A stretch of DNA of 64,000 nt from Bacteroidales bacterium (GCA_003818205.1 RPRQ01000011.1:1-64000), one strand, 5' to 3'. Shown: positions 16,037-25,533, counted from the stretch's first letter. The notes: generated by a model from the sequence alone, not told the origin. Program-made: numbers and translations.

Positions 16037-16635
16037 ATAAAAGCTATTGAGTATAATGTATAAAGTATGCAATTAAATACTATGTGATAGCTCCTAAGTC
16101 TTTCAAAAAGATCAGATTTTGATTTTAGTAGATAATTAAACATCCCTGTAAAAGTAAAAATTCCACATTGATAAATCAATATTGCTACACATATCCAAAA
16201 TACAGGAAGCGATAAAATACTAACGTCTTCCTTTACTTCGATAGTAAAAATAGCAATAGTTGCCCATACCACAAGAAGTAAGCATTCAATATTTGTTTGA
16301 AAATTTGGGTATTTGCTAATTATCACAACCTCTAATGAGAACATTATGCTAAATACAATAAATATAGGAATTGAGTAGAGCACTATCCTTTTAGCCCAAA
16401 CATTACGAATGGTAAGGTAAAAATAGTACGCCAAAAGCGAGTACTCAATGGGTAGGTAGATATGGTATAAGAAAAAGTAATTTGCATGAAAATGCTTTAG
16501 TATTGTTGCACCAATATCTGATAGAAAAGCTGCTGAAAGCAGAAATGGGAAAAGGTACAAAGCCCTATCCTTTTTATAGCAGAATATGCTAAGGATAAGG
16601 CTTATGAAAAGAAGAATTAGGTAGATGTTTCGCAT
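16006..16635 (-). CDS. Polytopic membrane protein of unknown family
   Basis: A 209-residue protein with about six or seven hydrophobic helices: YLILLFISLILSIFC at the start, then LYLFPFLLSAAFLSDIG, a central IVLYSIPIFIVFSIMFSLEVVII, and VFWICVAILIYQCGIFTFTG near 160. No enzyme motif is seen. It is the first gene of a three-gene unit with a NarX-type kinase that lacks a sensor domain of its own, and the genes overlap. A role as membrane sensor or anchor for that kinase is a reasonable inference. Confidence 0.75.
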   Translation of the reverse strand: MRNIYLILLFISLILSIFCYKKDRALYLFPFLLSAAFLSDIGATILKHFHANYFFLYHIYLPIEYSLLAYYFYLTIRNVWAKRIVLYSIPIFIVFSIMFSLEVVIISKYPNFQTNIECLLLVVWATIAIFTIEVKEDVSILSLPVFWICVAILIYQCGIFTFTGMFNYLLKSKSDLFERLRSYHIVFNCILYTLYSIAFICSHRTKKYY

Positions 16636-16712
16636 TTTGTCAATTGCGTTTTAATAGAAATTCAGGAGAATAGGGTTTGATGGCTATTCTCCTGAAAGGT
16701 AGGGATTTTTTA

Positions 16713-17285
16713 TTATTTCTTAGAATTGAAGTATAATTGAACTAATTCTGCAAACGATTTATCTTCTGGTTTTACATTTCTGCTAAAGTAATAACCAAGT
16801 GTATCGGGAGGAACCATTTCCCTAATCTCCCCTTCCTCAAAATCATTAAGCAATTTATTATCAGAATACCTTCTGACAAGAGGACCTACAATATGTGTAT
16901 CTCGAACACCATTATTATCACTTAAACTACAAATGTCTTGTTTTTCATTATTTACACCTAAAGCAACCAATGTTTTACCATTTTGCGAACTATCATTAGT
17001 TTTCTTTGCAATATAAAATTTAACTCCAACACAACCCTCTTGAGAGAGAATTGATAATAAAGAATCTTTACCGAAGACAAAAGCTACTTCACTTTCCTTA
17101 TCTCTAACCTTATCAAGTGTTTGCCAATAGTTATCAATTAGGTGAATAGCAAGTTTTGCTGTAATTGGAGTACCATAAGCGTAGGGTGCATCATGATTAC
17201 GACCTCTATATTTCAAAGTCTTTTCTACTATGATACCAGATGCTTCGTCATAACCTTTTCGAGTAATAATGTTTTCTTCTTCCAT
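16713..17285 (-). CDS. Hypothetical protein, 190 residues
   Basis: No family recognised. A soluble, charged protein: RKGYDEASGIIVEKTLKYR near the N-terminus, AKLAIHLIDNYWQTLDKVRDKESEVAFVFGKDSLLSILSQEGCVGVKFYIAKK in the middle, and PDTLGYYFSRNVKPEDKSFAELVQLYFNSKK at the end. Neither a signal peptide nor membrane helix is present. It is monocistronic: 77 bp separate its stop from the next minus-strand gene, and the start faces a 480-bp regulatory-looking gap with two hairpins. The function is unknown. Confidence 0.65.
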   Translation of the reverse strand: MEEENIITRKGYDEASGIIVEKTLKYRGRNHDAPYAYGTPITAKLAIHLIDNYWQTLDKVRDKESEVAFVFGKDSLLSILSQEGCVGVKFYIAKKTNDSSQNGKTLVALGVNNEKQDICSLSDNNGVRDTHIVGPLVRRYSDNKLLNDFEEGEIREMVPPDTLGYYFSRNVKPEDKSFAELVQLYFNSKK

Positions 17286-17483
17286 GATTGAATTTTTTAA
17301 GTTAGAAAAAAATAATTAACTGTTATACAAAATTACCCTAATCAAGCTCAATGTCAATACATTAAAATACCATACAAAAATCGCCCATCCAGTAACCATC
17401 AGTTAAAAAGAACTTTAACCTCATTTCCATTCAAAAAAAGGGGTGATTTCTCTATTACAACATGGTGAAAACACGGTATCCCT

Positions 17484-17518
17484 GTACGTTATAAAACGTA
17501 CGTAAAACCATGTTTTAC
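17484..17518. repeat. Two adjacent hairpins in a long divergent intergenic region
   Basis: GTACGTT (17484-17490) pairs with AACGTAC (17495-17501), and GTAAAAC (17502-17508) pairs with GTTTTAC (17512-17518). Both are perfect. They lie in the roughly 480-bp gap between the divergent genes starting at 17285 and 17765 and may be operators or leader structures. A 17-codon open frame (17584-17637) follows; I cannot tell whether it is translated. Nothing else stands out in the gap. Confidence 0.5.
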
Positions 17519-17764
17519 ACGTTGATATGCGCTTGGTTTTAGTGGAACTTTGTAATATTAATTGCAACCCTAAATTTTATTAAAATGAAAACAGGAAGTA
17601 GATTACTGATATGGTTATCACTATTAGTAGATAAGTAGTTGAGTTTGTATTCTCAGACACAACTGATAGGCAAAAGCAATACTACATTTATGTACAGAAC
17701 TACTAATTCTGTGCTAGCAAGAAAGAAACCTAAGTATTCACTAATCATTAAAATTTTAAAAACC

Positions 17765-18022
17765 ATGAAATCAAAATTTCTAAAACTTGGTGTAAATGAT
17801 ATAGTAAAAGCTATCATCCTTACATTCATCACAGCGTTCTTAACTGGTGTGTATCAACTGCTACAAACAGGCACATTACTAACATGGGAGTCATTAAAAC
17901 CAGTGTTGATGACAAGTATTGCTGCCGTAATTGGGTATCTGCTAAAGAATGTTTTTACAAATTCTAATGATAAATTTCTGCAAAGGGAGCCAGGTGCAAT
18001 ACCTCCGCCTCCGTCAGTGTAA
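17765..18022 (+). CDS. Small two-helix membrane protein (holin-like)
   Basis: An 85-residue protein with two hydrophobic helices, IVKAIILTFITAFLTGVYQLL and PVLMTSIAAVIGYLLKNVF, and a polar tail ending PGAIPPPPSV. Size and topology resemble small phage-holin-like proteins found in Bacteroidota genomes, but no motif proves this. An upstream in-frame start at 17639 (TTG) would add 42 residues of poor quality, so the ATG at 17765 is preferred. It precedes the caspase-like protease gene by 137 bp containing a strong hairpin. A holin-like pore next to a death-type protease is suggestive but untested. Confidence 0.65.
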   Translation: MKSKFLKLGVNDIVKAIILTFITAFLTGVYQLLQTGTLLTWESLKPVLMTSIAAVIGYLLKNVFTNSNDKFLQREPGAIPPPPSV

Positions 18023-18045
18023 TAAGGTAAACGAGAAAGGAATAA

Positions 18046-18072
18046 TTGGGCAAAGGCATAGCCTTTGCCCAA
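18046..18072 (+). terminator. Hairpin between holin-like and caspase-like genes
   Basis: TTGGGCAAAGGC (18046-18057) and GCCTTTGCCCAA (18061-18072) form a perfect 12-bp stem with a 3-nt loop. A U-run is lacking. It could terminate or attenuate transcription between 17765-18022 and 18160-18822, or stabilise one end of a processed transcript. Confidence 0.5.
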
Positions 18073-18159
18073 CTGGGGGGTACTTAATCGCAGGAAATAA
18101 TATTAAAGCACGAATTGGATGTCAGCGTTAGCAGTGATTAATATTTTAAAATTATTATT

Positions 18160-18822
18160 ATGTCCAAATATGCATTACTAATAGGAGTAAAAGAGACAAT
18201 TGTGCCAAATTTTATTGGTCAACGAATTTCTGTAATCAACGATCTTTTTCTAATTAATAATCTTTTATTAAATAATAATTGGCAACAAAACAGAATCAGG
18301 ATACTAGGGGAGAATAAGCATTTAACAAAGCAATATGTCATTAATATAATGACACAATTTGCAGGATCAGTATATTCAAGAGACAAGATGTTTTTATACT
18401 TTACAGGACATGGTACAGAAAGATATTTGGATCATGGAATTAATGCACAATGTTTAGTATTATATGATGATTTACTTTACGATTTTGAAATCAGAAATAT
18501 ATTTAGAAGGGCAAATCCCGAATCATTACTAATTACTGTTTTTGATTGTTGCCATTCGGGCTCAATTATTGACCTCACTCCCCAAATAAACTTTCCTCCG
18601 ACTATTTATTATGGAGCATGTATGGATTCTCAAGAGGCTATATCATATCCAAGTGGAAGTCTTTTTACTACTACTCTATGTAATCTTAAACAAGAAGTAA
18701 AAAACATAACGTATAGGGAGTTACATAATCAATTACTAAATAATATTTTGAGCCCTAGACCAGTATTCCAAATACATAGAGTTATCGATAACTTTTTAAA
18801 TCAAACTATTGCATTCATCTAA
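18160..18822 (+). CDS. Caspase-like (C14) protease
   Basis: A 220-residue stand-alone caspase/metacaspase-type domain. It starts with the usual KYALLIGV strand. The catalytic His lies in FLYFTGHGTE (His84) and the catalytic Cys in TVFDCCHSGS (Cys131), so both members of the dyad are present and the enzyme is predicted active. Prokaryotic caspase-like proteases cut after basic residues and several act in defence or programmed death. There is no fused sensor or effector domain, so activation would need a partner. The lipoprotein gene 11 bp downstream and the holin-like membrane protein upstream are the candidates. Confidence 0.85.
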   Translation: MSKYALLIGVKETIVPNFIGQRISVINDLFLINNLLLNNNWQQNRIRILGENKHLTKQYVINIMTQFAGSVYSRDKMFLYFTGHGTERYLDHGINAQCLVLYDDLLYDFEIRNIFRRANPESLLITVFDCCHSGSIIDLTPQINFPPTIYYGACMDSQEAISYPSGSLFTTTLCNLKQEVKNITYRELHNQLLNNILSPRPVFQIHRVIDNFLNQTIAFI

Positions 18823-18833
18823 CACTTTAAATT

Positions 18834-20186
18834 ATGAAAACAATTAAGATTCTATTTGTTTTTATGCTATTTATAATAGCATCATGTACCAATATCATAG
18901 TAAAGAATGTAAAAAACTATGATGGGATCAGTTTTAATAAGCACTTATTAAACTACTATTTACCCAAAAGACAAATTGAAGTAATGATTACCTTGGAGCA
19001 TCAAGTGACTAATCCTTCAATGTTTATAAAGGATTCTACTATATTAAACCCTTTAATTGAAGAAGCAACGGGAAAGCGGATGGCGAAAAAAAGAGAACAG
19101 AAGTTCGTTGTAAAAAGCGTTGAGTTAAAACCAATAAGTGTACCCGATCCTGAAAAATTATACTCAATTGATTATAGAAAATGTTTTCTATCAAAATTGG
19201 AGGGAAATGTATCTATTACAGAAAATGGATTGATTCAGAACGGAACAGTATCTCAAGAATCAAAGGCGTATCAAGTGATTCAAACAGGGGTTGAATCTAT
19301 TGCTGGAATTATTTCAAGTTTCGTGGGGTTTAAAAAGGGATCTGAAAAATTGAATATTATTAGTACAGTTGACAAACCCGAAGTAATAAAAGCAAAAGAA
19401 CTAATAGATAAAATATTTGACATTCAAAAAAGCAAAGCGGCACTTATTGTTAACCCTATGAATATTGATCCAAAACTTTTTGAGATGAAACTCGCCATTC
19501 TAAAAGAACAAGAAGATGAAATAATTCAGCAATTAACTGGAGAAGTATCCAAAAAGGAGTATATTTTATCTCGAATATGGGAGCCTAAATCTAGGGATAT
19601 ATCAAATGGGGAAATAAATTATACGATTGACATTAATATTAATAATAAAGATAGCAACAAATCGAAAGAGAAAAAAATCTCAATTATTTTAAACGCAACG
19701 GTTGATGCTAATTTATTCAATCAGTTAAAGTCTGATTTGTATCAGAAAAAAGTTGAAAAATATGTTGGGGACAATGAGAAAAAAATCGGTTTTTACTATA
19801 ACATACCTATACCAACAATAATTAGGGTTTATAAAAATAGTATAACCGATATTAATCAGTTAAATTTTGTTGTGAATTCTAACAAAGAATCCTCAATAAC
19901 ACTACAAATACCTCAGTTTGGTCTTGTTGGCTTTTTACCCGCTCGTTTAAAAAAATCAGATGTTAAATTTTATTCTGATTTGGGCTCAATTAAAGAATTT
20001 TCGTTTATAAAAGATGTTTCATTGATGCCAGAAGAGGTAAAAAATATAGCATCTTCTTTAGATACAGTTTTTTCTACAATTAGCTACCTAAAGAACCTTG
20101 AAAAATCGGAGATTGAAACTGTAACTACGGATGGTGAAAGTTTATATAATATTAATATCTCCATATCTCCAGCGGAGGAAAAGTAA
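18834..20186 (+). CDS. Hypothetical lipoprotein co-transcribed with caspase-like gene
   Basis: A 450-residue protein with a lipoprotein signal (IKILFVFMLFIIASCTN; lipidated Cys at about residue 18). The mature part starts with a YYLPKRQIEVMITLEHQV strand resembling DUF4831-type Bacteroidota proteins, though I cannot confirm membership. Further in it is Lys-rich and helical, with predicted beta segments at 260-400. It begins 11 bp after the caspase gene, so the two are almost surely one operon. It may be a substrate, a membrane anchor or a sensor for the protease; nothing in the sequence decides between these. Confidence 0.7.
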   Translation: MKTIKILFVFMLFIIASCTNIIVKNVKNYDGISFNKHLLNYYLPKRQIEVMITLEHQVTNPSMFIKDSTILNPLIEEATGKRMAKKREQKFVVKSVELKPISVPDPEKLYSIDYRKCFLSKLEGNVSITENGLIQNGTVSQESKAYQVIQTGVESIAGIISSFVGFKKGSEKLNIISTVDKPEVIKAKELIDKIFDIQKSKAALIVNPMNIDPKLFEMKLAILKEQEDEIIQQLTGEVSKKEYILSRIWEPKSRDISNGEINYTIDININNKDSNKSKEKKISIILNATVDANLFNQLKSDLYQKKVEKYVGDNEKKIGFYYNIPIPTIIRVYKNSITDINQLNFVVNSNKESSITLQIPQFGLVGFLPARLKKSDVKFYSDLGSIKEFSFIKDVSLMPEEVKNIASSLDTVFSTISYLKNLEKSEIETVTTDGESLYNINISISPAEEK

Positions 20187-20407
20187 AGGTAATAAAATAA
20201 GATACCTTGTTCGTCTTAGGTATATATCCTAAGAGGTTTTCCTCCTCCTAACATGCGAAATCGTTTTGTAGTTAAATATCAAAAATGGTTTTGTAAATAA
20301 TTTTACAATTAGTTTTGTTGTAGGTTATAAATTTAAGTTTAAAAATAGCGAGTTTAACCAATTGCATGGTTATCTACAATAACCTAAAAAATAAAAAGAT
20401 AAAGAAC

Positions 20408-20433
20408 AAATTCCCCACCAACCCGGGGAATTT
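20408..20433. terminator. Bidirectional terminator between convergent genes
   Basis: AAATTCCCC (20408-20416) pairs with GGGGAATTT (20425-20433) across an 8-nt loop, with A-rich DNA before and T-rich DNA after it. It sits between the lipoprotein gene (ends 20186) and the convergent permease gene (ends 20450). Confidence 0.7.
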
Positions 20434-20449
20434 GATTTAATGCTCATAT

Positions 20450-22825
20450 CTACTCATACCTCAACGACTCAATCGGATTCTTACTAGCAACGCTCCATGA
20501 TTGTCCGAACACTGTTAATAAAGCCACCCCCAAAGCTAGCAGGCCTGATACGATAAAAGGAATAAAGGTTAACTCAATTCTATAAGCAAAATTATTTAAC
20601 CAGCTATTTAAAACATAATATGCAATTGGTGCTGCAATAACAAATGATACAACAACTTGATGGGTATATGTGGAAAGTAATATTTTAATAATCTGAAATC
20701 TGCTTGCACCATTTATTTTTCTGATTCCAATCTCCTTGGTTCTTTTCTGAACCATAAACATCGAAAGTGCATATAATCCTAATAATGCAAGAACTAATGA
20801 TAGAATTGTTGCATATGCCGATAAAATTTCTGTTTTCTCATGCGAACCATAACGATTTCTTAGGCTATCGTTAAGTACGACATAGTCCAATACATAGCCT
20901 GGATCGAATTTGTTAATAATACTTTCAACCTCTTTTAAGGTTGTTTGAGTATCATCGCTTGTAAGCTTTATCATGATGTTTTTTATTCTATCATTATAGT
21001 AAGTGAACATCATGGGTTCTATTCTATCCTCAAGAGAATAGTAGTGAAAATCCTTAACTACTCCAATAACATGTAACTTATTATAAAAATCAATTTCTGT
21101 ATTCAACGGATTTGATAACCCAAGCATTTTAACAGCTGTTTCATTTAGTATAACTGCTTTTCTATCTGATTGTATTTTTTCATCAAATGATCTACCAAGT
21201 AGCATCTTAAAACCTAAAGTTTCGAAAAAACCAGGGAAAATTCGATATTCATTGATAAGAAAATCTTTTATCGGTTTTTCTCCAGCTATATCAATCTTTT
21301 GTCCACTAGCAGTGGTTCCAAAAAGGTGCATCGATGCGCCAAATGATTTTATTCCAGGAAGATTCTGTAATGCGTCCTTGATGACAGGGAATGAACTCCC
21401 AACCTTACTATTTAAATCAGTAATAGCAATAACCTTTTCAGTATTAAAACCCAAATCAGCATTCTTCATAAATTTCAGCTGCCAATTCATAACAATTAGC
21501 GTAGTAATCAAAATTATAGCTATTGAGAATTGAAATACAACCAATAATCTCGAAAACCAATTTGCTCCCTTTTTTGTTGAAATTGTTCCTTTTATAGCAA
21601 TGTATGGTGTAAGCCTAGAAATAAATAATGCAGGATATATACCCGATATCAATCCAACAATAATCGCTAGTAATGGAAGTCCGACAATAAGGTATAAACT
21701 GTTTCTGTATGTACTAACCAAATCTCGATTTAGGATTTGGCCAAACGATGGAATTAGAAATTCTACAAAGATTGCTGCAATGATTAATGCGATAAAAGAG
21801 AAAACTATTGATTTCCCTAAAAAATTCATAATGATATGAGATCGGGAAGCACCAATTGCCTTTTGCACTCCTATCTCCTTAGTTTTACTTTCGTACTGAG
21901 CAGTTAATAGGTTTATAAAATTGATAATAGCTACAAAAAGAACAACCAGAGCAAGCGACAGGTAGATAAAAACTTTCTTATAAGCTGCATTAGAGCCATT
22001 TGGTGATTGAAAATCGGATTTTAAATGTATATCCGCTAATTTCTGTAAACTACAACTTGATTTAACAATAAAGCCTCTATCCCTATTAAGTTGATTAAGT
22101 ATCTCGGTATAGCTTGAGATTGTTTTTTTTATTCCTTTCTCAATAGCTGTTTTATCTCGAAATAGAACATATGTATATAGTTCTAAACCACTATTGTATA
22201 TATTAAATGGAGTTGAGACCAATGGAGCTATAGCATCAAACTTTAAATGTGAGTTTGCAGGAAAGTCCTCAACCACTCCAGTGATTGTAAAAATATTTTT
22301 CGATTGGTTTGTCATTAAGTTTTTTCCAAGAATATCAGTAGTACCAAAAATCTTCAATGCTGTACTTTTTTGAATTACTATTGAGTTTGGGTTAATAAGT
22401 ATTTTATCGGGATCGCCCTTTAAGTATTTTAAATCAAATAATTTGTGGATATTAGGATCTGAGTAAATGAGCTTGATATTTTTATAACGAACATTATCAA
22501 CTGTTATCTCTACCAAACCCGACCAGCTATCATCATATATTTGCAATTGCTCTTCTATTTCTGGAACTTGCTTTTGAAGAATACTATCCTTTAAACCAAT
22601 ACATATTGGATAAATAGAAGTACTCTCCTCATAATAAATTGAATTTATTCTATATATCCTAGCTGCGTTTACATTAAAACGATCGTAGCTTAACTCATGC
22701 TGAGTGTAAATGAACAGAAGTATGGTAAAAGCCATGCCTACAGCTAACCCAAAGATGGTAATAAACGAGTATAATTTGTTATTCTTAAAACCTCTTAAAA
22801 TCTGTTTAAATTCAAGCGTATTCAT
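20450..22825 (-). CDS. MacB/FtsX-type ABC transporter permease, paralogue 1
   Basis: A protein of about 791 residues with the full-length Bacteroidota layout: an N-terminal helix (KLYSFITIFGLAVGMAFTILLFIYTQHELSYDRF), a MacB_PCD periplasmic domain, an FtsX core, a second periplasmic domain, and a C-terminal FtsX domain with MFMVQKRTKEIGIRKINGASRFQII. The coupling-helix motif KTKEIGVQKAIGASRSHII occurs in the middle. The ATG at 22825 (MNTLEFKQIL) matches the paralogue's start; one at 22882 would add nineteen residues. Such permeases pair with a separate MacB/LolD-type ATPase for lipoprotein, peptide or drug export, but no ATPase gene lies in this window. It is about 88% similar to paralogue 2 at the C-terminus and less elsewhere. 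Confidence 0.85.
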   Translation of the reverse strand: MNTLEFKQILRGFKNNKLYSFITIFGLAVGMAFTILLFIYTQHELSYDRFNVNAARIYRINSIYYEESTSIYPICIGLKDSILQKQVPEIEEQLQIYDDSWSGLVEITVDNVRYKNIKLIYSDPNIHKLFDLKYLKGDPDKILINPNSIVIQKSTALKIFGTTDILGKNLMTNQSKNIFTITGVVEDFPANSHLKFDAIAPLVSTPFNIYNSGLELYTYVLFRDKTAIEKGIKKTISSYTEILNQLNRDRGFIVKSSCSLQKLADIHLKSDFQSPNGSNAAYKKVFIYLSLALVVLFVAIINFINLLTAQYESKTKEIGVQKAIGASRSHIIMNFLGKSIVFSFIALIIAAIFVEFLIPSFGQILNRDLVSTYRNSLYLIVGLPLLAIIVGLISGIYPALFISRLTPYIAIKGTISTKKGANWFSRLLVVFQFSIAIILITTLIVMNWQLKFMKNADLGFNTEKVIAITDLNSKVGSSFPVIKDALQNLPGIKSFGASMHLFGTTASGQKIDIAGEKPIKDFLINEYRIFPGFFETLGFKMLLGRSFDEKIQSDRKAVILNETAVKMLGLSNPLNTEIDFYNKLHVIGVVKDFHYYSLEDRIEPMMFTYYNDRIKNIMIKLTSDDTQTTLKEVESIINKFDPGYVLDYVVLNDSLRNRYGSHEKTEILSAYATILSLVLALLGLYALSMFMVQKRTKEIGIRKINGASRFQIIKILLSTYTHQVVVSFVIAAPIAYYVLNSWLNNFAYRIELTFIPFIVSGLLALGVALLTVFGQSWSVASKNPIESLRYE

Positions 22826-22887
22826 AACATCATTTATTAAACTATTTTTTCGATAATCTTTCGTTAAGCATAAAAATGACAACTCTC

Positions 22888-23021
22888 AATAACCACGCCT
22901 TTTAAGGCGTGGGACAAGCCAAACTATAAACTTGGGCTTTAGCCCAAAAGCCTAAAATCATGTGGCTAAAGCCAAAAAAATCATATTACATTTAAGCCAC
23001 GCCTTAAAAGGCGTGGTTATT
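22888..23021. repeat. Composite palindromic repeat between permease genes
   Basis: A 25-bp unit at 22888-22912 is repeated in inverse at 22997-23021 with only small differences. Each unit is itself palindromic around CCACGCCTTTTAAGGCGTGG. Another small inverted pair (GGGCTTTAGCCC and similar) lies between. The 134-bp block fits a REP/BIME-like or short non-autonomous element placed in the 270-bp gap inside the permease operon. Confidence 0.65.
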
Positions 23022-23096
23022 AAAATGCTGATAATCAAGTAATAATTCTTAACTAAACGACATTGATATAACATTGTATAGTGATATTCTAAGCAA

Positions 23097-25454
23097 CTAC
23101 TCACACCTCAACGATTCAACCGGATTCTTACTCGCCACGCTCCATGATTGTCCGAACACTGTTAATAAAGCCACCCCCAAAGCTAGCAGACCTGATACGA
23201 TAAAAGGAATAAAGGTTAACTCTATTCTGTAAGCAAAATTATTTAACCAACTATTTAAAACATAATATGCAATTGGTGCTGCAATAACAAAAGCTACAGC
23301 AACCTGCTTTGTATATGCGGCAAGTAAAATTCTGATAATCTGGAGTCGGCTTGCACCATTTACCTTTCGAATGCCAATCTCCTTTGTTCTTTTTTGAACC
23401 ATAAACATTGATAACGCATACAAACCCAAAAGGGCAAGTATCAATGATAGAATGGAAGCATACGCCGAAAGGGTTTCGGTTTGCTCGTGCGATTTGAATT
23501 TACTATGGAATACATCCTCAACAAAATCATAATCGAGAACATACTGAGAGTCGATAGCCTTAATTACGTTCTCTACATCCTTTAAAACGCTCTTCACATC
23601 ATTACTCGGTATTTTAAGCATAATATAATTTAACCACTTCGAATATGCTGTAAACATTATAGGTTCAATACCCTGCTCGAATGACGCATATCGAAAGTCC
23701 TTAACAATTCCAATAACATGCATTTTCTCTCTCATAATTAATTCTGTCTTCAAAGGTTCAGATAAGCCAAGCATTTTAGCCGCTTTCTCATTGAGAATAA
23801 CGCCGTTTTTATCCGACTCTATATTCTCATCGAATGCTCTGCCCATAATTAATTTAAAACCAAGCGTTTCAACAAACCCTGGAAGCACCCTATATTCATT
23901 TATTGGGAAATCGGTTAAAGAAGAGCTTCCAACTACCTTAAACCCTTGGCCACTTGCTCCTCCTCCTATCATATGTGATGATGCCCCAATACTTTTTATA
24001 CCTGGAATCATACTTAGGGCATCCATTATTGCGGGATACGATTCAACTATTTTTTTATTAAACCCAGAAATTGCAACCACTTTATCGTAATTAAACCCTA
24101 AATCAGCATTCTTCATATGCTCTACCTGTTTATTTATAACAATAAGAGAGGATATCAAGAATATAGCAATTGAAAACTGAAGTATAACTAGGGCTCTAGT
24201 AAACCGGCTTACACCTTTTCGGCTATTCATTAACCCTTTAATTGCTAAATACGGAGGATACTTCGAGATGATTAATGCAGGGTATAACCCTGATACTATT
24301 CCTGTAATAAAAGCAAGCAGGGGTAATCCAATAATTAAGATGATGTTATTGCGATATGTGTTTAGTAAATCACGATTTAGCATACTCCCAAAAGCAGGGA
24401 TAAAGAACTCTACCATAATTGCCGCAATCACCAATGCTATAAATGAAAAAGCGATAGATTGCCCTAGGAAATGTATTATGATCTCTTTTCGTGATGATCC
24501 AATTGCCTTCCGTACACCAATTTCTCTAAATCGCCCTTCGTATTGTACCGTTAATAGATTAATAAAATTGATAATGGCAATTAGTAAAACAATTAAAGCC
24601 ATTGCAATGTAGATGTAAACCTTTTTTAGGGGCGCATCAAATCCATTCTTTGAATTGAAATCGGCCTTTAAATGCAAATCTTTAACCCTAATTTGAAAAC
24701 CGCTGTTGCTAAAACCATCCTTACCAAACCGTTTTGTTAATATTTCGTTATACTTAGCATCAACCTTTTTAATACCATCCTCAATATTTACCTTCTCTTT
24801 ATACTTTATATATGTTAGTAATTCAAGGCCGTCAAAATACTTAAGGGATGGAAAATATTCAAGGGGTGCTATAGCGCCAAATTTAATATGCGATGTTGAT
24901 GGAAAATCTTCAATCACACCGGTCACGGTATAGTTATCCTGAAAATCGACACTCTTAACGATTCGACCAACCACATCAATACTTCCAAACATCTTTGTTG
25001 CAACACTTCGGGTCAGCACTAACGATCTAGGCTCCGTTAATGCCTTATCAGGATTCCCATTTAGGTATTTCAACGTGAAAACTTTATGGATATTTGGGTC
25101 CGAAAAGATTAGTTCTATTTTTTTAAAATGAATATCCTCGTTTACAAATTCAACTCTTCCATAGCCATATATTTGAAATAGTTCTTCGATTTCCGGAACA
25201 CTTTTCTGGAGTACGCTATCCATTAAATTTAAACAAATCGGCAATGCTTCCTTTGATTCATAAGCCGTTGAATTTAGCCTGTATATTCTTTCATAGTTTG
25301 TATGAAATCGATCGTAGCTGAACTCATGCTGTGTGTATATAAATAGGAGAATGGTAGCAGCCATTCCGACCGCTAAGCCAAGTATGGTAATAAACGAGTA
25401 TAGCTTGTTATTTTTTAGGCTTCTAAAAATTAGCTTTAGATGAAGTGGAAACAT
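23097..25454 (-). CDS. MacB/FtsX-type ABC transporter permease, paralogue 2
   Basis: A 785-residue paralogue of the preceding gene with the same domain order: N-terminal helix and MacB_PCD domain, FtsX core with REIGVRKAIGSSRKEIIIHFLG, a second periplasmic domain, and the C-terminal FtsX part with RTKEIGIRKVNGASRLQII. The last 60 or so residues are almost identical to those of paralogue 1, also at DNA level. It starts at 25454, divergent from a sigma-54 regulator gene. A TGGCACG box and a palindrome in the 215-bp divergent region suggest that it is the direct target of that regulator. The substrate is unknown; export of peptides or toxic compounds is usual for such units. Confidence 0.85.
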   Translation of the reverse strand: MFPLHLKLIFRSLKNNKLYSFITILGLAVGMAATILLFIYTQHEFSYDRFHTNYERIYRLNSTAYESKEALPICLNLMDSVLQKSVPEIEELFQIYGYGRVEFVNEDIHFKKIELIFSDPNIHKVFTLKYLNGNPDKALTEPRSLVLTRSVATKMFGSIDVVGRIVKSVDFQDNYTVTGVIEDFPSTSHIKFGAIAPLEYFPSLKYFDGLELLTYIKYKEKVNIEDGIKKVDAKYNEILTKRFGKDGFSNSGFQIRVKDLHLKADFNSKNGFDAPLKKVYIYIAMALIVLLIAIINFINLLTVQYEGRFREIGVRKAIGSSRKEIIIHFLGQSIAFSFIALVIAAIMVEFFIPAFGSMLNRDLLNTYRNNIILIIGLPLLAFITGIVSGLYPALIISKYPPYLAIKGLMNSRKGVSRFTRALVILQFSIAIFLISSLIVINKQVEHMKNADLGFNYDKVVAISGFNKKIVESYPAIMDALSMIPGIKSIGASSHMIGGGASGQGFKVVGSSSLTDFPINEYRVLPGFVETLGFKLIMGRAFDENIESDKNGVILNEKAAKMLGLSEPLKTELIMREKMHVIGIVKDFRYASFEQGIEPIMFTAYSKWLNYIMLKIPSNDVKSVLKDVENVIKAIDSQYVLDYDFVEDVFHSKFKSHEQTETLSAYASILSLILALLGLYALSMFMVQKRTKEIGIRKVNGASRLQIIRILLAAYTKQVAVAFVIAAPIAYYVLNSWLNNFAYRIELTFIPFIVSGLLALGVALLTVFGQSWSVASKNPVESLRCE

Positions 25455-25512
25455 ATTTATTAAAATTAGCGATAAAGTTAGTAATCGTTTTACATTGAGT
25501 TTATAATAAACA

Positions 25513-25533
25513 GAAAACCATTAACGTGCCAAA
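25513..25533 (-). promoter_or_regulatory. Candidate sigma-54 promoter of the permease operon
   Basis: On the minus strand TTTGGCACG (25533 down to 25525) matches the -24 element (TGGCAC) of sigma-54 promoters. The -12 part that follows (TGGTT) differs from the usual TTGCW, so the match is partial. It lies about 60-70 bp before the permease start at 25454 and about 50 bp from a palindrome suited to an enhancer-binding protein, which the divergent gene encodes. Confidence 0.5.
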
